Shown here: positions 34,874-44,060 of the stretch, piece after piece
How positions within the stretch are numbered: the stretch's first letter is position 1
Layout: every line of letters begins with the position of its first letter
Source: Lachnospiraceae bacterium
GTDB lineage: Bacteria > Bacillota > Clostridia > Lachnospirales > Lachnospiraceae
DNA length: 64,000 bases
Direction: 5' to 3'
Assembly: GCA_017461725.1 (NCBI GenBank)
Contig: JAFTXG010000007.1
Location: 62,001-126,000, forward strand
Notes under the pieces: model-generated
Seen by the model: only the letters and a program-made list of their open reading frames with translations
What the model was told of the DNA's origin: nothing
Databases searched by the model: none
Made by a program: the position numbers and the translations under genes

Positions 34874-36460
34874 TTACAGCGTCATCTCATCCAGAGGCCA
34901 GTGAATCTGAATGCCTCTCTCCTGAATGTAGCTCTGGAAATCTGCCATCCTGGTGTTCAGAAGCTCCTCGGGAGTGATCTGCTTGTCCATGCAGTAGGAT
35001 GCCGCATAGCCGGCAGCCTCTCCGGTGTTCCACTCTACGGGGTGCAGACGATAGCAGCCGCCCGTCAGGTGGGTACATCCAAGGTTCTTACATGCGGGAA
35101 GCAGGTTCTTCAGTCTCACAGGCACCATAGCGGAGAAAGGAATGTCGAAGGGATAGGTCTTCGCCATGAAGTGATCATTTGACTTGGTAGTCATATGAAG
35201 GTCCATGGAATAGTGACCTACGCCGACGGAATCTGCCGCTACCAGAGGCTTCTCTGCGTAGTCGCGAACGATCTCGTGCTCGCAGATGGTGCGCTTTGCA
35301 ACGATACGTCTGCACTCACGGATGTAAGGCATCTTTGCCAGACCGTCCTCAGTACCTGCGATGTCGGGGCGAAGTCTCACGCGATAGCCCTTGCCGCCGT
35401 CGGGGCGCTCCGCCTCGGTCTGCAGCCAGTATACCATACACTTGGTCAGCTCACGGGACTCCTCAAGGTGTTTCTCCTTGTCGGGATCGTCGATGACATT
35501 GCCCAGATAATAGTCATTCTGAGGCCAGTTCAGCAGCATAACCTCGTTTCTGCCATCCTTGAAGTTGGGGGTGTCAATGATACGGCGGTAATTCCAGAGG
35601 CCTCTGCAGCCGTCGGTACCCTCACCGTCATACATACCCAGCTTTCTGGTTCCGGGTCCCTGCAGCTTGTTGGTGTACCAGCCAAACTGCTTAACGCCAA
35701 CGTGGGGAACCTCCAGAGATGCATAGTAGTCATACTTCTCAGGCTTCACAGCCTCCCACTCCTGATCCTCGGGAACCAACTCAAGCGCTGCAGTCCAGGT
35801 GATCGCCTGCATATCTGCGGGGTCAGCCACCTCCACTGCATCCGGCTCGCCGGTCTCAGCCTTGCTCTCAGCGCCGGTCTTGTACTCTGCACCTACAATG
35901 GGGAGCAGGTCGCCGCAGTCGGTCGCGTCGAGGAAGTACTCTGCCTCAATCACCTTCTGCTCGCCGGTCTTTACATTTTTAACGGTAACACTCTTGATCA
36001 CATCGTCTTCAACGACACTGTCCTCAGCCACTGTCCAGTAGTCCAGAACGATGCGTCCGTCGTTGATATACTCGGACATCATATCAACCAGAATCTTCAC
36101 TGCAACTGCAGGCTCATGAGGGATACGGGATACCCAGGCATTTCCGGGAGAGAAGCATCCCGCAGGAGCCACCTCATCCTTAAAATCCTCCGCCCAGGCC
36201 TTCTTCGCCGCCTCCACATCAAACTCGGGAAGCGCTGCGTAGTGATCTCTGATCGCCTGTCTGAAGTCCGCGTAACGCTTGGTTCCGCCGTAAGCCTCGA
36301 TCCAGCGATGCTCATCCGGGGGAACCATCTGGGAGGTCAGCTGACCGCCCACCCAGTCACACTCTTCACACAAATATACTTTTTTGTTCTCTTTTGCCGC
36401 ACTGATAGCTGCATTGACACCGCCAAGGCTGCCACCGATAACTGCAATATCAAATTTCAT
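34874..36460 (-). CDS. FAD-dependent oxidoreductase (FAD_oxidored family)
   Basis: A 528-aa flavoprotein. The N-terminal dinucleotide site is IAVIGGSLGGVNAAISAAKENKKVYLCEE, followed by DWVGGQLTSQMVPPDEH; the middle has YFLDATDCGDLLPIVGAEY and the C-terminus NLLPACKNLGCTHLTGGCYRLHPVEWNTGEAAG. These are the motifs of the family seen beside glycan-utilisation genes. It probably oxidises a sugar or related alcohol in the cytoplasm, as there is no signal peptide. The ATG at 36460 has GAGGAAG upstream; the frame continuing to 36577 is the neighbour's tail. Confidence 0.83.
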   Translation of the reverse strand: MKFDIAVIGGSLGGVNAAISAAKENKKVYLCEECDWVGGQLTSQMVPPDEHRWIEAYGGTKRYADFRQAIRDHYAALPEFDVEAAKKAWAEDFKDEVAPAGCFSPGNAWVSRIPHEPAVAVKILVDMMSEYINDGRIVLDYWTVAEDSVVEDDVIKSVTVKNVKTGEQKVIEAEYFLDATDCGDLLPIVGAEYKTGAESKAETGEPDAVEVADPADMQAITWTAALELVPEDQEWEAVKPEKYDYYASLEVPHVGVKQFGWYTNKLQGPGTRKLGMYDGEGTDGCRGLWNYRRIIDTPNFKDGRNEVMLLNWPQNDYYLGNVIDDPDKEKHLEESRELTKCMVYWLQTEAERPDGGKGYRVRLRPDIAGTEDGLAKMPYIRECRRIVAKRTICEHEIVRDYAEKPLVAADSVGVGHYSMDLHMTTKSNDHFMAKTYPFDIPFSAMVPVRLKNLLPACKNLGCTHLTGGCYRLHPVEWNTGEAAGYAASYCMDKQITPEELLNTRMADFQSYIQERGIQIHWPLDEMTL

Positions 36461-36481
36461 ATTGTTCTTCCTCTCTTCTAT

Positions 36482-36508
36482 GAAAGTCCGATTGCTCCAC
36501 GCTGCGCG
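36482..36508. repeat. Intergenic repeat, short copy B
   Basis: GAAAGTCCGATTGCTCC followed by CTGCGC between the permease and FAD-enzyme genes matches about 22 of the first 26 bases of the element at 33800. Only the left end is present. Confidence 0.45.
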
Positions 36509-36510
36509 TC

Positions 36511-37734
36511 TTAACCCTTTACCGCTCCGGAGGTAACGCCGCCCTTCAGGAATCTGAACAGGATCGGGTATGCACATACGATGGGCAGGATTGCCAGTGT
36601 CAGGTATGCCATCTCGATGTTATCCCAGTAGGAAAGCAGGGTGGGATTATCAAGCGCGATATCCATGGGGTCCATTGCCAGGAAGTTTCTGATGTACATC
36701 TGAACAGGGTAGATTTCCTTGTTGTGGGTAATGTACAGTACAGAGTTCATGTAGTTGTTCCAGAAGTTAACGACTACGAAGGAACAGGTGGTCGCAATGA
36801 TGGACTTGGACAGCGGAAGAACGATCTTCAGGAATACGTACATCTGAGATGCGCCGTCGATCTTTGCAGCCTCCTCCAGCTCCGCAGGGAGTCCCTCGTA
36901 GAAGCTCTTGATCAGCAACATGTAGTATACGGAGATAACACTGGGCAGAATCAGCGCCCAGATGGTGTTCATCAGGCCCAGAGCATCGATCAGAATGATG
37001 TCGGTAGCCATACCGCCGGTGAAGTACATGGTGATCATGTAGAACAGCATAAACCACTTTCTACCGGGAAGATCCGGCTTGGACAGCGGATAAGCTGCCA
37101 TGGTGGTGATAAATACGAAGATGGACGTTCCCACAATTACAATAAAGAAGGAATTTCCGAAGGATTTCAAAAAGCTGGTATCCGAAAGCGCATAGCTGAA
37201 GGAAAAGGTATCAAAATTCTTCGGCAAAATATTTACGATCTCTCCGGGAGCGGAAAAACCGGTGGAAATAACATTAAACACCGGCAGGATGAACAGTGCC
37301 ACCAGAATCAGTGCAAGGCTCTTTGCAATCAGCTGGAACACATTCTCATCGTTATACTTGGCGATTACCTTGGGCATCTTGAACAGGATGATCCAGCGGG
37401 TCCACTTCAGCGCGGGAGCCGCAAATGAGCACACCATCGCGATGGGGGAGAGAACCAGATAAACAAAATCAATCTTGTTGAACTTGAAATACTGCTTGAT
37501 TCCCTCTTCCCTGGCAATCTTGACCAGGCGCAGAATACTGTCGAGCTCCAGAATTACCCAGAGCACCGCAAAAACGATATCCATGGTACCGCGATAGTCC
37601 ACGGTATGCTTGTTATCAATACCTTCCAGAATCAGGATAATCAGAGAAACCAGAAGGCAGGTCAGCAGGCCTCTTCTCTTCCAGCTAAAGAGCTTCTGTT
37701 CTTTGGTTTTCGGAAGACTATTTTTCTTTTTCAT
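36511..37734 (-). CDS. LplC/YtcP-type sugar ABC permease with an extra N-terminal four-helix domain
   Basis: A 407-aa permease, about 110 residues longer than usual for LplC. From about residue 125 on it is a normal MalG/LplC-type permease (FNVISTGFSAPGEIV, YPLSKPDLPGRKW, EAA loop LPAELEEAAKIDGASQMYVF, ending TSGAVKG). The extra N-terminus has three or four hydrophobic segments with an unusual pattern: ILELDSILRLVKI, then FNKIDFVYLVLSP, then LKWTRWIILFKMPKVI. This order resembles S2-S4 of voltage-sensor-like domains. There is no obvious frame fault, so the extension looks real. AAGGAGG precedes the ATG. Confidence 0.85.
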   Translation of the reverse strand: MKKKNSLPKTKEQKLFSWKRRGLLTCLLVSLIILILEGIDNKHTVDYRGTMDIVFAVLWVILELDSILRLVKIAREEGIKQYFKFNKIDFVYLVLSPIAMVCSFAAPALKWTRWIILFKMPKVIAKYNDENVFQLIAKSLALILVALFILPVFNVISTGFSAPGEIVNILPKNFDTFSFSYALSDTSFLKSFGNSFFIVIVGTSIFVFITTMAAYPLSKPDLPGRKWFMLFYMITMYFTGGMATDIILIDALGLMNTIWALILPSVISVYYMLLIKSFYEGLPAELEEAAKIDGASQMYVFLKIVLPLSKSIIATTCSFVVVNFWNNYMNSVLYITHNKEIYPVQMYIRNFLAMDPMDIALDNPTLLSYWDNIEMAYLTLAILPIVCAYPILFRFLKGGVTSGAVKG

Positions 37735-37747
37735 CTATCGTACCTCC

Positions 37748-38707
37748 TTACCACAATCCGCTCTTTAAGAACTTCTTGGAGAACCAGTTACTGGTCAATA
37801 CCAGGGTTACGGCAATCAGACCGTTAAACAGACCCACTGCAGTCGACAGCGCGTACTGAGGACGCAGACCGGACTCTCGAATCAATCGATAGGTATATGT
37901 ACCAAGGATATCGATGGTCTCCTTGGTAAATGCAGAGTACATAACGTAAATCTGCTCAAATCCAGCCTCCATCAGACCGCCGACACGGAGTACGAACATG
38001 ACCGCGATGGTGGGAAGGATGCCGGGAAGGGTTACATGAAGAATCTGCTGCCACTTGGTTGCGCCGTCGATCTTCGCAGCCTCGAACTGGTTGGTATCCA
38101 GTGCCAGAATGGCAGCCATATATGTCATACTACTATAGCCGATATTTTTCCATGCATGTGTGGTGTACAGAACACCTCTGATCGTATCCTTGTTACTTAC
38201 GAACGCCAGTCGCTCATGTCCGAAGAACTCCATGATATTGTTGACCAGACCTGTATTCTGACTTAGGATCGCACCGAAAATACCGCCTACGGTTACCCAT
38301 GACAGGAAGTGAGGAATGTACATGGTAAACTGCAGCAAATTCTTTACTCTGTTTCCTTTCAGCTCATTGATCAGGATAGCAAGGGCGATCGGAATGGGGA
38401 ATACCAATACAATTTTCATTGCACTGATTTCCAGTGTATTGATAATTGCCTGAACGATTTCGGGTTCAGCAAACATTTCCTTAAAGTTATCGAAGCCCAC
38501 CCAGGCTGCATCAAGAATCGCCTGAACAGGACTCTCTGCTCTCAGCATGTTGGGGTTTTCCTTAAACGCCAGCACCAGACCTGCCATCGGCAAGTACTTA
38601 AAAATAAGTACAAAGATCATGGACGGAATAAAGAAGAAATATAAAGGTGCATACTTTTTAAGATTCTTTCTGCGTGTTGCTCTTATGATTTCTTTGTTAC
38701 TTTTCAA
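37748..38707 (-). CDS. LplB-type sugar ABC permease
   Basis: A 319-aa membrane permease with six predicted helices and the EAA loop FEAAKIDGATKWQQILHVTLPG near residue 212, pairing with the LplC-type protein that follows. The start codon is TTG, placed 6 nt after AGAGGTGAT; no ATG fits better. No ATPase gene is in the operon, so a shared MsmX-type ATPase elsewhere is expected. A strong hairpin separates it from the binding-protein gene. Confidence 0.9.
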   Translation of the reverse strand: MKSNKEIIRATRRKNLKKYAPLYFFFIPSMIFVLIFKYLPMAGLVLAFKENPNMLRAESPVQAILDAAWVGFDNFKEMFAEPEIVQAIINTLEISAMKIVLVFPIPIALAILINELKGNRVKNLLQFTMYIPHFLSWVTVGGIFGAILSQNTGLVNNIMEFFGHERLAFVSNKDTIRGVLYTTHAWKNIGYSSMTYMAAILALDTNQFEAAKIDGATKWQQILHVTLPGILPTIAVMFVLRVGGLMEAGFEQIYVMYSAFTKETIDILGTYTYRLIRESGLRPQYALSTAVGLFNGLIAVTLVLTSNWFSKKFLKSGLW

Positions 38708-38727
38708 GATATCACCTCTTTTTAGCA

Positions 38728-38763
38728 GTGCGCGCTCCTACTCACGGGAAGCAGGAGCGCACA
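38728..38763 (-). promoter_or_regulatory. Intercistronic hairpin between binding protein and permease
   Basis: A stem of about 10 bp (GTGCGCTCCT / AGGAGCGCGCAC with a 1-2 nt bulge) lies between the stop of the binding-protein gene and the TTG of the permease gene. With no long U-tract it probably protects the upstream mRNA and lets the binding protein be made in excess. Confidence 0.6.
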
Positions 38764-38791
38764 ATTAAGTCACTTATTATCGATTACAAAA

Positions 38792-40522
38792 TTACTTTAC
38801 AGGCTGTACGTCGTTGTAAGTATCCTTGTACTCCCAGGTAGCATACCACTCGTTGATAGCATTCTCGATATCGGAGCCCTTCTGAGCATCCCAAAGAGCT
38901 GCGATCTCATCATAGTTGAACTCTACGGAAGAATCGAATACGGTCAGGATCAGCTTCTCAACAACTGCGTTTCTGGCATCTGCATACTCGGTCTCGATAA
39001 CTTCGTTGGAAGGCATCATATAACGAGGATCCATAATACCGGTTCCATCGATGTTGTAGTTGATCATACCGAACATACGACCCTGTGCAGCGGTCTTTCT
39101 GGTACGAGCCAGCCAGTACTCAGCGTAATCAGCCTCACGGGTACCGGACAGGAACTTATCAGCCAGGTTGTAGGTATCGTTGAACTCAGGAAGGATAGGA
39201 TAGTAACCGCCATCCTTGTACTCGAAGGACTCGCCCTCAACACCGATGGTGATGCTCAGGAATACGTCCTTATCCAGCTTCTTGTCACAGTAGTCAACTA
39301 CTGCTGCGTTCTGCTCCTCGGTGTTCCAGTAAGGGCAAACGATGTACTGGTTGTAAACCTTCTTGGACCATACACGAACTGCGCTGGCATCGCCTTCGTT
39401 CTCATCAGCAACCAGAGCTGCGATGTATCCGGTGTACTCGGTATCGGTAAAGGTCTGCTTTTCAGTGTCAGACAGGGTGTTTCCGGTCATCTTCTCATAT
39501 CTGCTGGTCTCCAGAGAGTAAGGCTTGGTATGAGAAACAAGTGCAACACCTGCCATATCGTTCATCAGAGAGTTAACTGCGTTGGTATCATCCTTGGTTG
39601 CCTGGTAGGTGATCAGACCCTGATCAAACAGGCCTTCCATGTACTCCATGTACTCAGCAAAGCCTTCCTGCTCTACGATGTAGGTCAGGGTACCGTTTAC
39701 ATCTGCCCACTCGCTGTTGATACCGAAAGCGGGAAGGATGGTCTGCAGGTATACAGGCTTATCCTCGGTGTAATCGGAGGAGTTAGGGTCAACCTCGATA
39801 ATCAGAGCGTTACCACCGGTAACCTTGGTATCGAAGTACTGCAGCATCTTCTCGAAGTTGGAAACGCTCATGGAGTAACCATTCTCCTCGGAGGGAACTG
39901 CGATCTCAGCGCCGGGGTTAGCAGCGTTGTACTCCTTCAGCCAGTCAAGACGGAAGTAGAAGCCCTTGGAGGTGCACTCACGGGGATCGGAGTTGGGAAT
40001 ACCGTAGATCTCGCCATCCTCGCCGGTAGCGGAACCCCAACCGATCTCGGAGATAACTTCCTTCAGGTTGGTGGAAGCGTTAACATACTCGGTGATAGGT
40101 GCCAGAGCGCCCTGAGCCATCAGGTCGTTGAACTGGGACTTGGTAACGAATACGTACTGTACATCCTCCTGAAGAGTGAAGATGTTGGTAACAGTAGTAT
40201 CAACGTCGGACTTGGGCAGCTGGATGAACTTAACATCGTAGCCGGTAACGTCCTTGATCTTCTGTGCCAGAGGCTGTGCGTTGAATGCCTCGTCATCGAT
40301 ACCGCCGTTGGTAACGTAAGCGGTGAAGCTGTCTACCTTAGGGTAATCAGCCAGAGTCTTCTCGGTCTCAGCGGGAGCATCGGTCTCCTTGTCAGCCTCA
40401 GTAGCCTTGGGAGCGTCGGTTGCCTTGGGTGCATCGGTCTGGGTATCTGCGGGCTTGTTTGCACAAGCTGCCAGAGAAAGAACCATTACCAGTGCCAGAA
40501 GCATTGCAAGTAACTTTTTCAT
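38792..40522 (-). CDS. Lipoprotein sugar-binding protein of the LplABC-type importer
   Basis: A 576-aa extracellular solute-binding protein. The signal peptide ends in the lipobox LSLAAC (Cys near residue 20), followed by an acidic, Thr/Ala-rich linker with DAPKAT repeats. The rest has the size and motifs of the long LipO/AlgQ group (ITEYVNASTNLKEVI, GEIYGIPNSD, GFYFRLDWLKEYN, ALWDAQKGSDIENAINEWYATW), which binds oligosaccharides. Its evenly restricted codon use suggests high expression. It is the first gene of the importer operon and is divergent from an AraC regulator gene. Confidence 0.92.
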   Translation of the reverse strand: MKKLLAMLLALVMVLSLAACANKPADTQTDAPKATDAPKATEADKETDAPAETEKTLADYPKVDSFTAYVTNGGIDDEAFNAQPLAQKIKDVTGYDVKFIQLPKSDVDTTVTNIFTLQEDVQYVFVTKSQFNDLMAQGALAPITEYVNASTNLKEVISEIGWGSATGEDGEIYGIPNSDPRECTSKGFYFRLDWLKEYNAANPGAEIAVPSEENGYSMSVSNFEKMLQYFDTKVTGGNALIIEVDPNSSDYTEDKPVYLQTILPAFGINSEWADVNGTLTYIVEQEGFAEYMEYMEGLFDQGLITYQATKDDTNAVNSLMNDMAGVALVSHTKPYSLETSRYEKMTGNTLSDTEKQTFTDTEYTGYIAALVADENEGDASAVRVWSKKVYNQYIVCPYWNTEEQNAAVVDYCDKKLDKDVFLSITIGVEGESFEYKDGGYYPILPEFNDTYNLADKFLSGTREADYAEYWLARTRKTAAQGRMFGMINYNIDGTGIMDPRYMMPSNEVIETEYADARNAVVEKLILTVFDSSVEFNYDEIAALWDAQKGSDIENAINEWYATWEYKDTYNDVQPVK

Positions 40523-40598
40523 TTTACTTTTCTCCTTTTTCTAATATTCTCGTATTGAATTACTTTTACAGTAAGTCAATCGGCCTTTGGTATGATCT

Positions 40599-40628
40599 AT
40601 CATATCATCACCGCCCCAAGTAATACAA
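40599..40628 (-). promoter_or_regulatory. Probable promoter of the importer operon
   Basis: On the minus strand, TTGTAT (40623-40628), 18 bp and TATGAT (40599-40604) with a preceding TG (extended -10) lie about 80 bp before the binding-protein gene. The weak -35 fits an activated promoter. Upstream, copies of TTGTCA/TTGACA-like words (40640-40810) may be the AraC operator. Confidence 0.55.
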
Positions 40629-40834
40629 TGTGTCTTTTTAACTTGTCACTTGTCATTTTTGTCCCACTTAAACCAGTCAAAAACGCTTTTTTCAAAGCCA
40701 TTTTCACAATTTGAACAATTTTAGTCCTTCATTTTTGTCTATTTTCACGATGGAATTGTGATTTTTTTACCCCAAAACTTGTCCATTGATCATCATGCCA
40801 ATTTTTGACATAAAACAGGTCAAATTCAGCCATA
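40629..40834. promoter_or_regulatory. Regulatory stretch between divergent promoters
   Basis: About 200 AT-rich bases without a gene lie between the importer promoter and the AraC promoter. A direct repeat ACTTGTC-ACTTGTC (around 40640-40658) and further GTC/GAC words (AAACTTGTCC, TTTTGACAT, CAGGTCAAA) recur. They are candidates for binding sites of the adjacent regulator. Confidence 0.35.
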
Positions 40835-40863
40835 TTGATTTTTCCAAATCCATAATATATAAT
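40835..40863 (+). promoter_or_regulatory. Sigma-A promoter of the AraC-family regulator gene
   Basis: TTGATT (40835-40840), 17 bp and a perfect TATAAT (40858-40863) lie about 65 bp before the regulator start. Confidence 0.78.
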
Positions 40864-40930
40864 GATATAAGGATCAAAAGACCATGCGTTAACAGCAAAC
40901 GCTTTGAGTTCATCGACACAGGAGGAGACT

Positions 40931-41875
40931 ATGGAAACTAAAAAGCCCCTTGCGTTTTCATTTGAATCCGATGGCCCCGCTTACAAAAAGCGCTACCACA
41001 AGGATGCAAATTACGAATCTTCACCCATGCCTCTGAACTTATTTGACGTGTATCAGATCTGCGATCTGGCCTGTGCGTCTGACCACACGGTGCGGCAGCA
41101 CACCCAGATTTGCCATGAGATCTCCTATATTGTATCCGGCGAGGGTATTTTTGTCCGAAACGGCAAATTTTACGAGGTCTATCCCAACATGATTTTCCTC
41201 GTAAACAATCAGGACGTGCATTCCATCAAGTCCTCGAAGGATGCTCCGCTCCGCTTTATGTGTCTCGGCTTTGAATTTCGCAAGGACCACCCTGACTATC
41301 AAAAATATCAGCATATCGACCGATTTTTCGATACACTGCAGGGACCGCACTGCATGGACAAAAACAACCTGTTCAATCTGTTCACCCTGGCCCTGAATGA
41401 GGTCTCCTCAGATGACCCCCTCTCCATGGAGATGCTGGAGTCCTACATCCGCCAGATTATCATTCAGACCTACCGCAATTTTACGGAGACTAACCCCCAC
41501 CGGATCGATCTGATGGATGTGAATGATACGAATCCGCTGATCTACGAGATTATCAACTATATCGACACCAACCTGACCAGCATCAAAAAGCTTTCCGATA
41601 TCACCGAAGTTTTTGACTACAGCTACGGTTACCTTTCCCGTACCTTCTCCCAGGCCATGGGAACCACGATCAAAGACTACTATACACAGAGACGTCTGGA
41701 AAAGGCCGCAGACCTTCTGGTTAAGGACGGCATGTCCATCACCATGGCCAGCGAAACGCTCCTGTTTGCCGACGTCCCGTCATTCTGCAAAGCATTCAAA
41801 AAACATTACGGTATGTCGCCGAAGCGATACCAGCAGACCATGACAGAAAGTCAGGAAATGTCAAACACGTTATAA
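40931..41875 (+). CDS. AraC-family transcriptional regulator of the importer operon
   Basis: A 314-aa regulator. The N-terminal cupin-like sensor has VRQHTQICHEISYIVSGEG and VYPNMIFLVNNQDVHSI. The C-terminal two-helix DNA-binding domain is DTNLTSIKKLSDITEVFDYSYGYLSRTFSQ and ADVPSFCKAFKKHYGMSPKRYQ. AGGAGG lies 5 nt before the ATG at 40931, which is preferred over a TTG at 40904. It is divergent from the binding-protein gene and 15 bp before nagA, so it probably senses the imported sugar and controls both. The ligand is unknown. Confidence 0.88.
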   Translation: METKKPLAFSFESDGPAYKKRYHKDANYESSPMPLNLFDVYQICDLACASDHTVRQHTQICHEISYIVSGEGIFVRNGKFYEVYPNMIFLVNNQDVHSIKSSKDAPLRFMCLGFEFRKDHPDYQKYQHIDRFFDTLQGPHCMDKNNLFNLFTLALNEVSSDDPLSMEMLESYIRQIIIQTYRNFTETNPHRIDLMDVNDTNPLIYEIINYIDTNLTSIKKLSDITEVFDYSYGYLSRTFSQAMGTTIKDYYTQRRLEKAADLLVKDGMSITMASETLLFADVPSFCKAFKKHYGMSPKRYQQTMTESQEMSNTL

Positions 41876-41890
41876 GACCGGAGGCGCGAT

Positions 41891-43024
41891 ATGATATTAA
41901 AAAACGGTATGATTATGGACGAGAATTTTCAGCTGAGACGCTGTGATATTCAGATTTCCGAAGGCCAAATCACCGCCATCGGCGAGGATTTGACCGACGG
42001 CGAAGCTTCGGTTGACATGACCGGAAAATATATCCTTCCCGGTTTTATTGATTCCCATATGCACGGCGCGGTAGGTTCCAAGATCAGTGACTCAGATCCC
42101 GATCTCTGTGCGATCACCCGCTATGAAGTTACTCAGGGTGTGACCTCGATCGCCCTCTCCACCGTATGTACAGAGTACAGTCTTCTGCTCAGGCAGATCG
42201 ACAGGGCAGTGGAAGCCTCCAGGACCTGCGAGGGGGCCAAGATTGCTGCGATTCATGCAGAAGGGCCCTTTATTAATAGGAAGAAAAAGGGGGCCATGGA
42301 GGAAAGTGCCATCATCTCCCCCGATATCCAGAAGCTGGATGAGATGATTGAGCACGGCTGCGGTATGTTAAAGCTGATCACCCTTGCTCCCGAAGTGCCC
42401 GGCGCACTTGAAGTCATCCGCCATGCAGCGGAGAAAGGTCTGACCGTTTCCATGGGACACACCGATGCGACCTACGACGAGGCTATGGCAGCCATCGATG
42501 CAGGCGCATCCCAGTCCACCCACACCTTCAACGCCATGAGGGCGTTGAGCCACCGGGAACCCGGTGTCCTGGGCGCGGCATTGACCGACCCCAGAGTCCG
42601 CTGCGAGATGATCTGCGATCACACTCACCTTCACCCCGGCGCCATCAAGCTCATCTACCGTGCAAAGGGTGCTGACCGGATCAACATCATCAGCGATTCC
42701 GAGCACGGCGCAGGAATCAATGCGGACAAGATCGAGTTTGACGGAGAGGTCCGCTATATCGTGGACGGCGTGATGAAGATGGAGGACGGAACCATCGCCG
42801 GAAGCGCCAGCTCACTGCTGTTTGGCATCCAAAATCTGATCAAAGACGGTATCCCCCTCACCGATATTTCGAAGATGGCATCTTTAAACCCGGCAAAGAC
42901 CTTAAAGATCGACCATCTGACCGGCAGCATCGCAGTGGGCAAAGCGGCGGATCTGGCAGTTCTGGATGGAAATTACAATATTGACTGCACTTACGTGGAC
43001 GGAGTGTGTGTCTACAAGGCATAG
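41891..43024 (+). CDS. nagA: N-acetylglucosamine-6-phosphate deacetylase
   Basis: A 377-aa amidohydrolase that converts GlcNAc-6-P to glucosamine-6-P and acetate. Motifs in order: GFIDSHMHGAVG (about 52-63), AIHAEGPFIN (metal Glu, about 124), MGHTDATYDEA (His, about 190), STHTFNAM (His, about 211), DHTHLHPGAI, SDSEHGAG (catalytic Asp, about 268) and the ending NPAKTLKIDHLTGSIAVGKAADLAV. It is co-transcribed with the AraC regulator gene. The next enzyme, NagB, is encoded 6.5 kb away on the other strand. Confidence 0.92.
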   Translation: MILKNGMIMDENFQLRRCDIQISEGQITAIGEDLTDGEASVDMTGKYILPGFIDSHMHGAVGSKISDSDPDLCAITRYEVTQGVTSIALSTVCTEYSLLLRQIDRAVEASRTCEGAKIAAIHAEGPFINRKKKGAMEESAIISPDIQKLDEMIEHGCGMLKLITLAPEVPGALEVIRHAAEKGLTVSMGHTDATYDEAMAAIDAGASQSTHTFNAMRALSHREPGVLGAALTDPRVRCEMICDHTHLHPGAIKLIYRAKGADRINIISDSEHGAGINADKIEFDGEVRYIVDGVMKMEDGTIAGSASSLLFGIQNLIKDGIPLTDISKMASLNPAKTLKIDHLTGSIAVGKAADLAVLDGNYNIDCTYVDGVCVYKA

Positions 43025-43078
43025 TTCCCTCCAACCGCATATACGTTGAGTCCCGACACTGTTTCTCCGCAAAAAGCT

Positions 43079-43807
43079 TTAGTCTCTCCTTCGCCCAAAC
43101 AGTGTCATCACCATAAAGAGAAACCTGAGAAAATACACCAGCGATGTGAACATCCCTGCGAGATATGTCATGGCCGCTGCCGACAGCACCTGTCCGGCAC
43201 CGGCCATTTCTTCTGTAGTCAATATCCCTTCATCCACAAGCATTCGCCTCGCTCTCCGGCTCGCGTCAAGCTCCACCGGAAGGGTGATTACCGTAAAGAG
43301 GAAGGACGCTCCGTACAAAATCACACCAAACATGGCCAGATAATAACCCATATCCGAATTCCGCGTCAGAAACACTCCACCGTCCAGCAATAATCCCACC
43401 AAAACCAGCGGCATCGCCAGCCGGGAACCGAAATTGACCACCGGAACCAGCGCCGTGCGCACCCGGTAAAATAAATATCCACGCTTGTTCTGAATCACAT
43501 GCCCCACCTCATGGGCCGCCACCGCTGCCGCCGCAATCGTGGCCTCCCCGTAAGTCATGTCAGAGAGATTGACTTTCCCTTCCACCGGGTGATAGTGGTC
43601 GGTCAGATTTCCGCTGACCCTGCCGATGTCCACATCCGTCACATCGGCCGCGCGCAGCAGTCGATCTGCAGTGTCATAGCCGGTCATCCCCGAACGGGTG
43701 GAAATTTTTCCGTATTTGGCGTAGGTTCGGTGAACCTTGGCGCTGGCAAGGGCGGAAAATACTCCGCAGACAAGCAGTGCCATCATAAACCATAAATAAC
43801 TGCCCAT
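43079..43807 (-). CDS. Neutral zinc metallopeptidase (YugP-like)
   Basis: A 242-aa membrane protein of the Zn_peptidase_2 family. It has an N-terminal helix (YLWFMMALLVCGVFSALA), the zinc motif AAHEVGHVIQ near residue 100 and further helices at about 115-135, 145-175 and 205-235. DASRRARRMLVDEGILTTEE matches the family. It should be a membrane-bound protease; its substrate is unknown. A 10-bp inverted repeat (GACACTGTTT / AAACAGTGTC, 43055-43106) spans its 3' end. It converges with nagA and appears unrelated to sugar use. Confidence 0.87.
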   Translation of the reverse strand: MGSYLWFMMALLVCGVFSALASAKVHRTYAKYGKISTRSGMTGYDTADRLLRAADVTDVDIGRVSGNLTDHYHPVEGKVNLSDMTYGEATIAAAAVAAHEVGHVIQNKRGYLFYRVRTALVPVVNFGSRLAMPLVLVGLLLDGGVFLTRNSDMGYYLAMFGVILYGASFLFTVITLPVELDASRRARRMLVDEGILTTEEMAGAGQVLSAAAMTYLAGMFTSLVYFLRFLFMVMTLFGRRRD

Positions 43808-43974
43808 AAAATTCTCCTTTTCGGATCAGTTGATTTTTCAATAGTTCAGATTGTCGTCTTAATTATTATTCTGACATAGTATTTCCATTATTATCGGAAA
43901 ATATATGGACATCACCGCTGTATTCGAGAAAAAGCATTAAAAATCTCCAATCATTTTTGCCAAAAACCAAAAGC

Positions 43975-44002
43975 CGCTGCAGACGATCTCTCATCTGCAG
44001 CG
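43975..44002 (-). terminator. Terminator after the isomerase/dehydrogenase operon
   Basis: A perfect 9-bp stem (CGCTGCAGA / TCTGCAGCG, loop of 10) lies about 60 bp after the isomerase stop. T-rich sequence follows on both strands, so it may work in both directions. Confidence 0.75.
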
Positions 44003-44060
44003 ACGTTTTTGATTTATCCATATTAATCTGTTCGCAAGTACACCTAAATGCAGTTCACGA

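Noticed and set aside
35195-36514. A 439-codon plus-strand frame opposite the FAD oxidoreductase gene
   Set aside because: Antisense to a gene with clear FAD motifs; no start signal and no domain.
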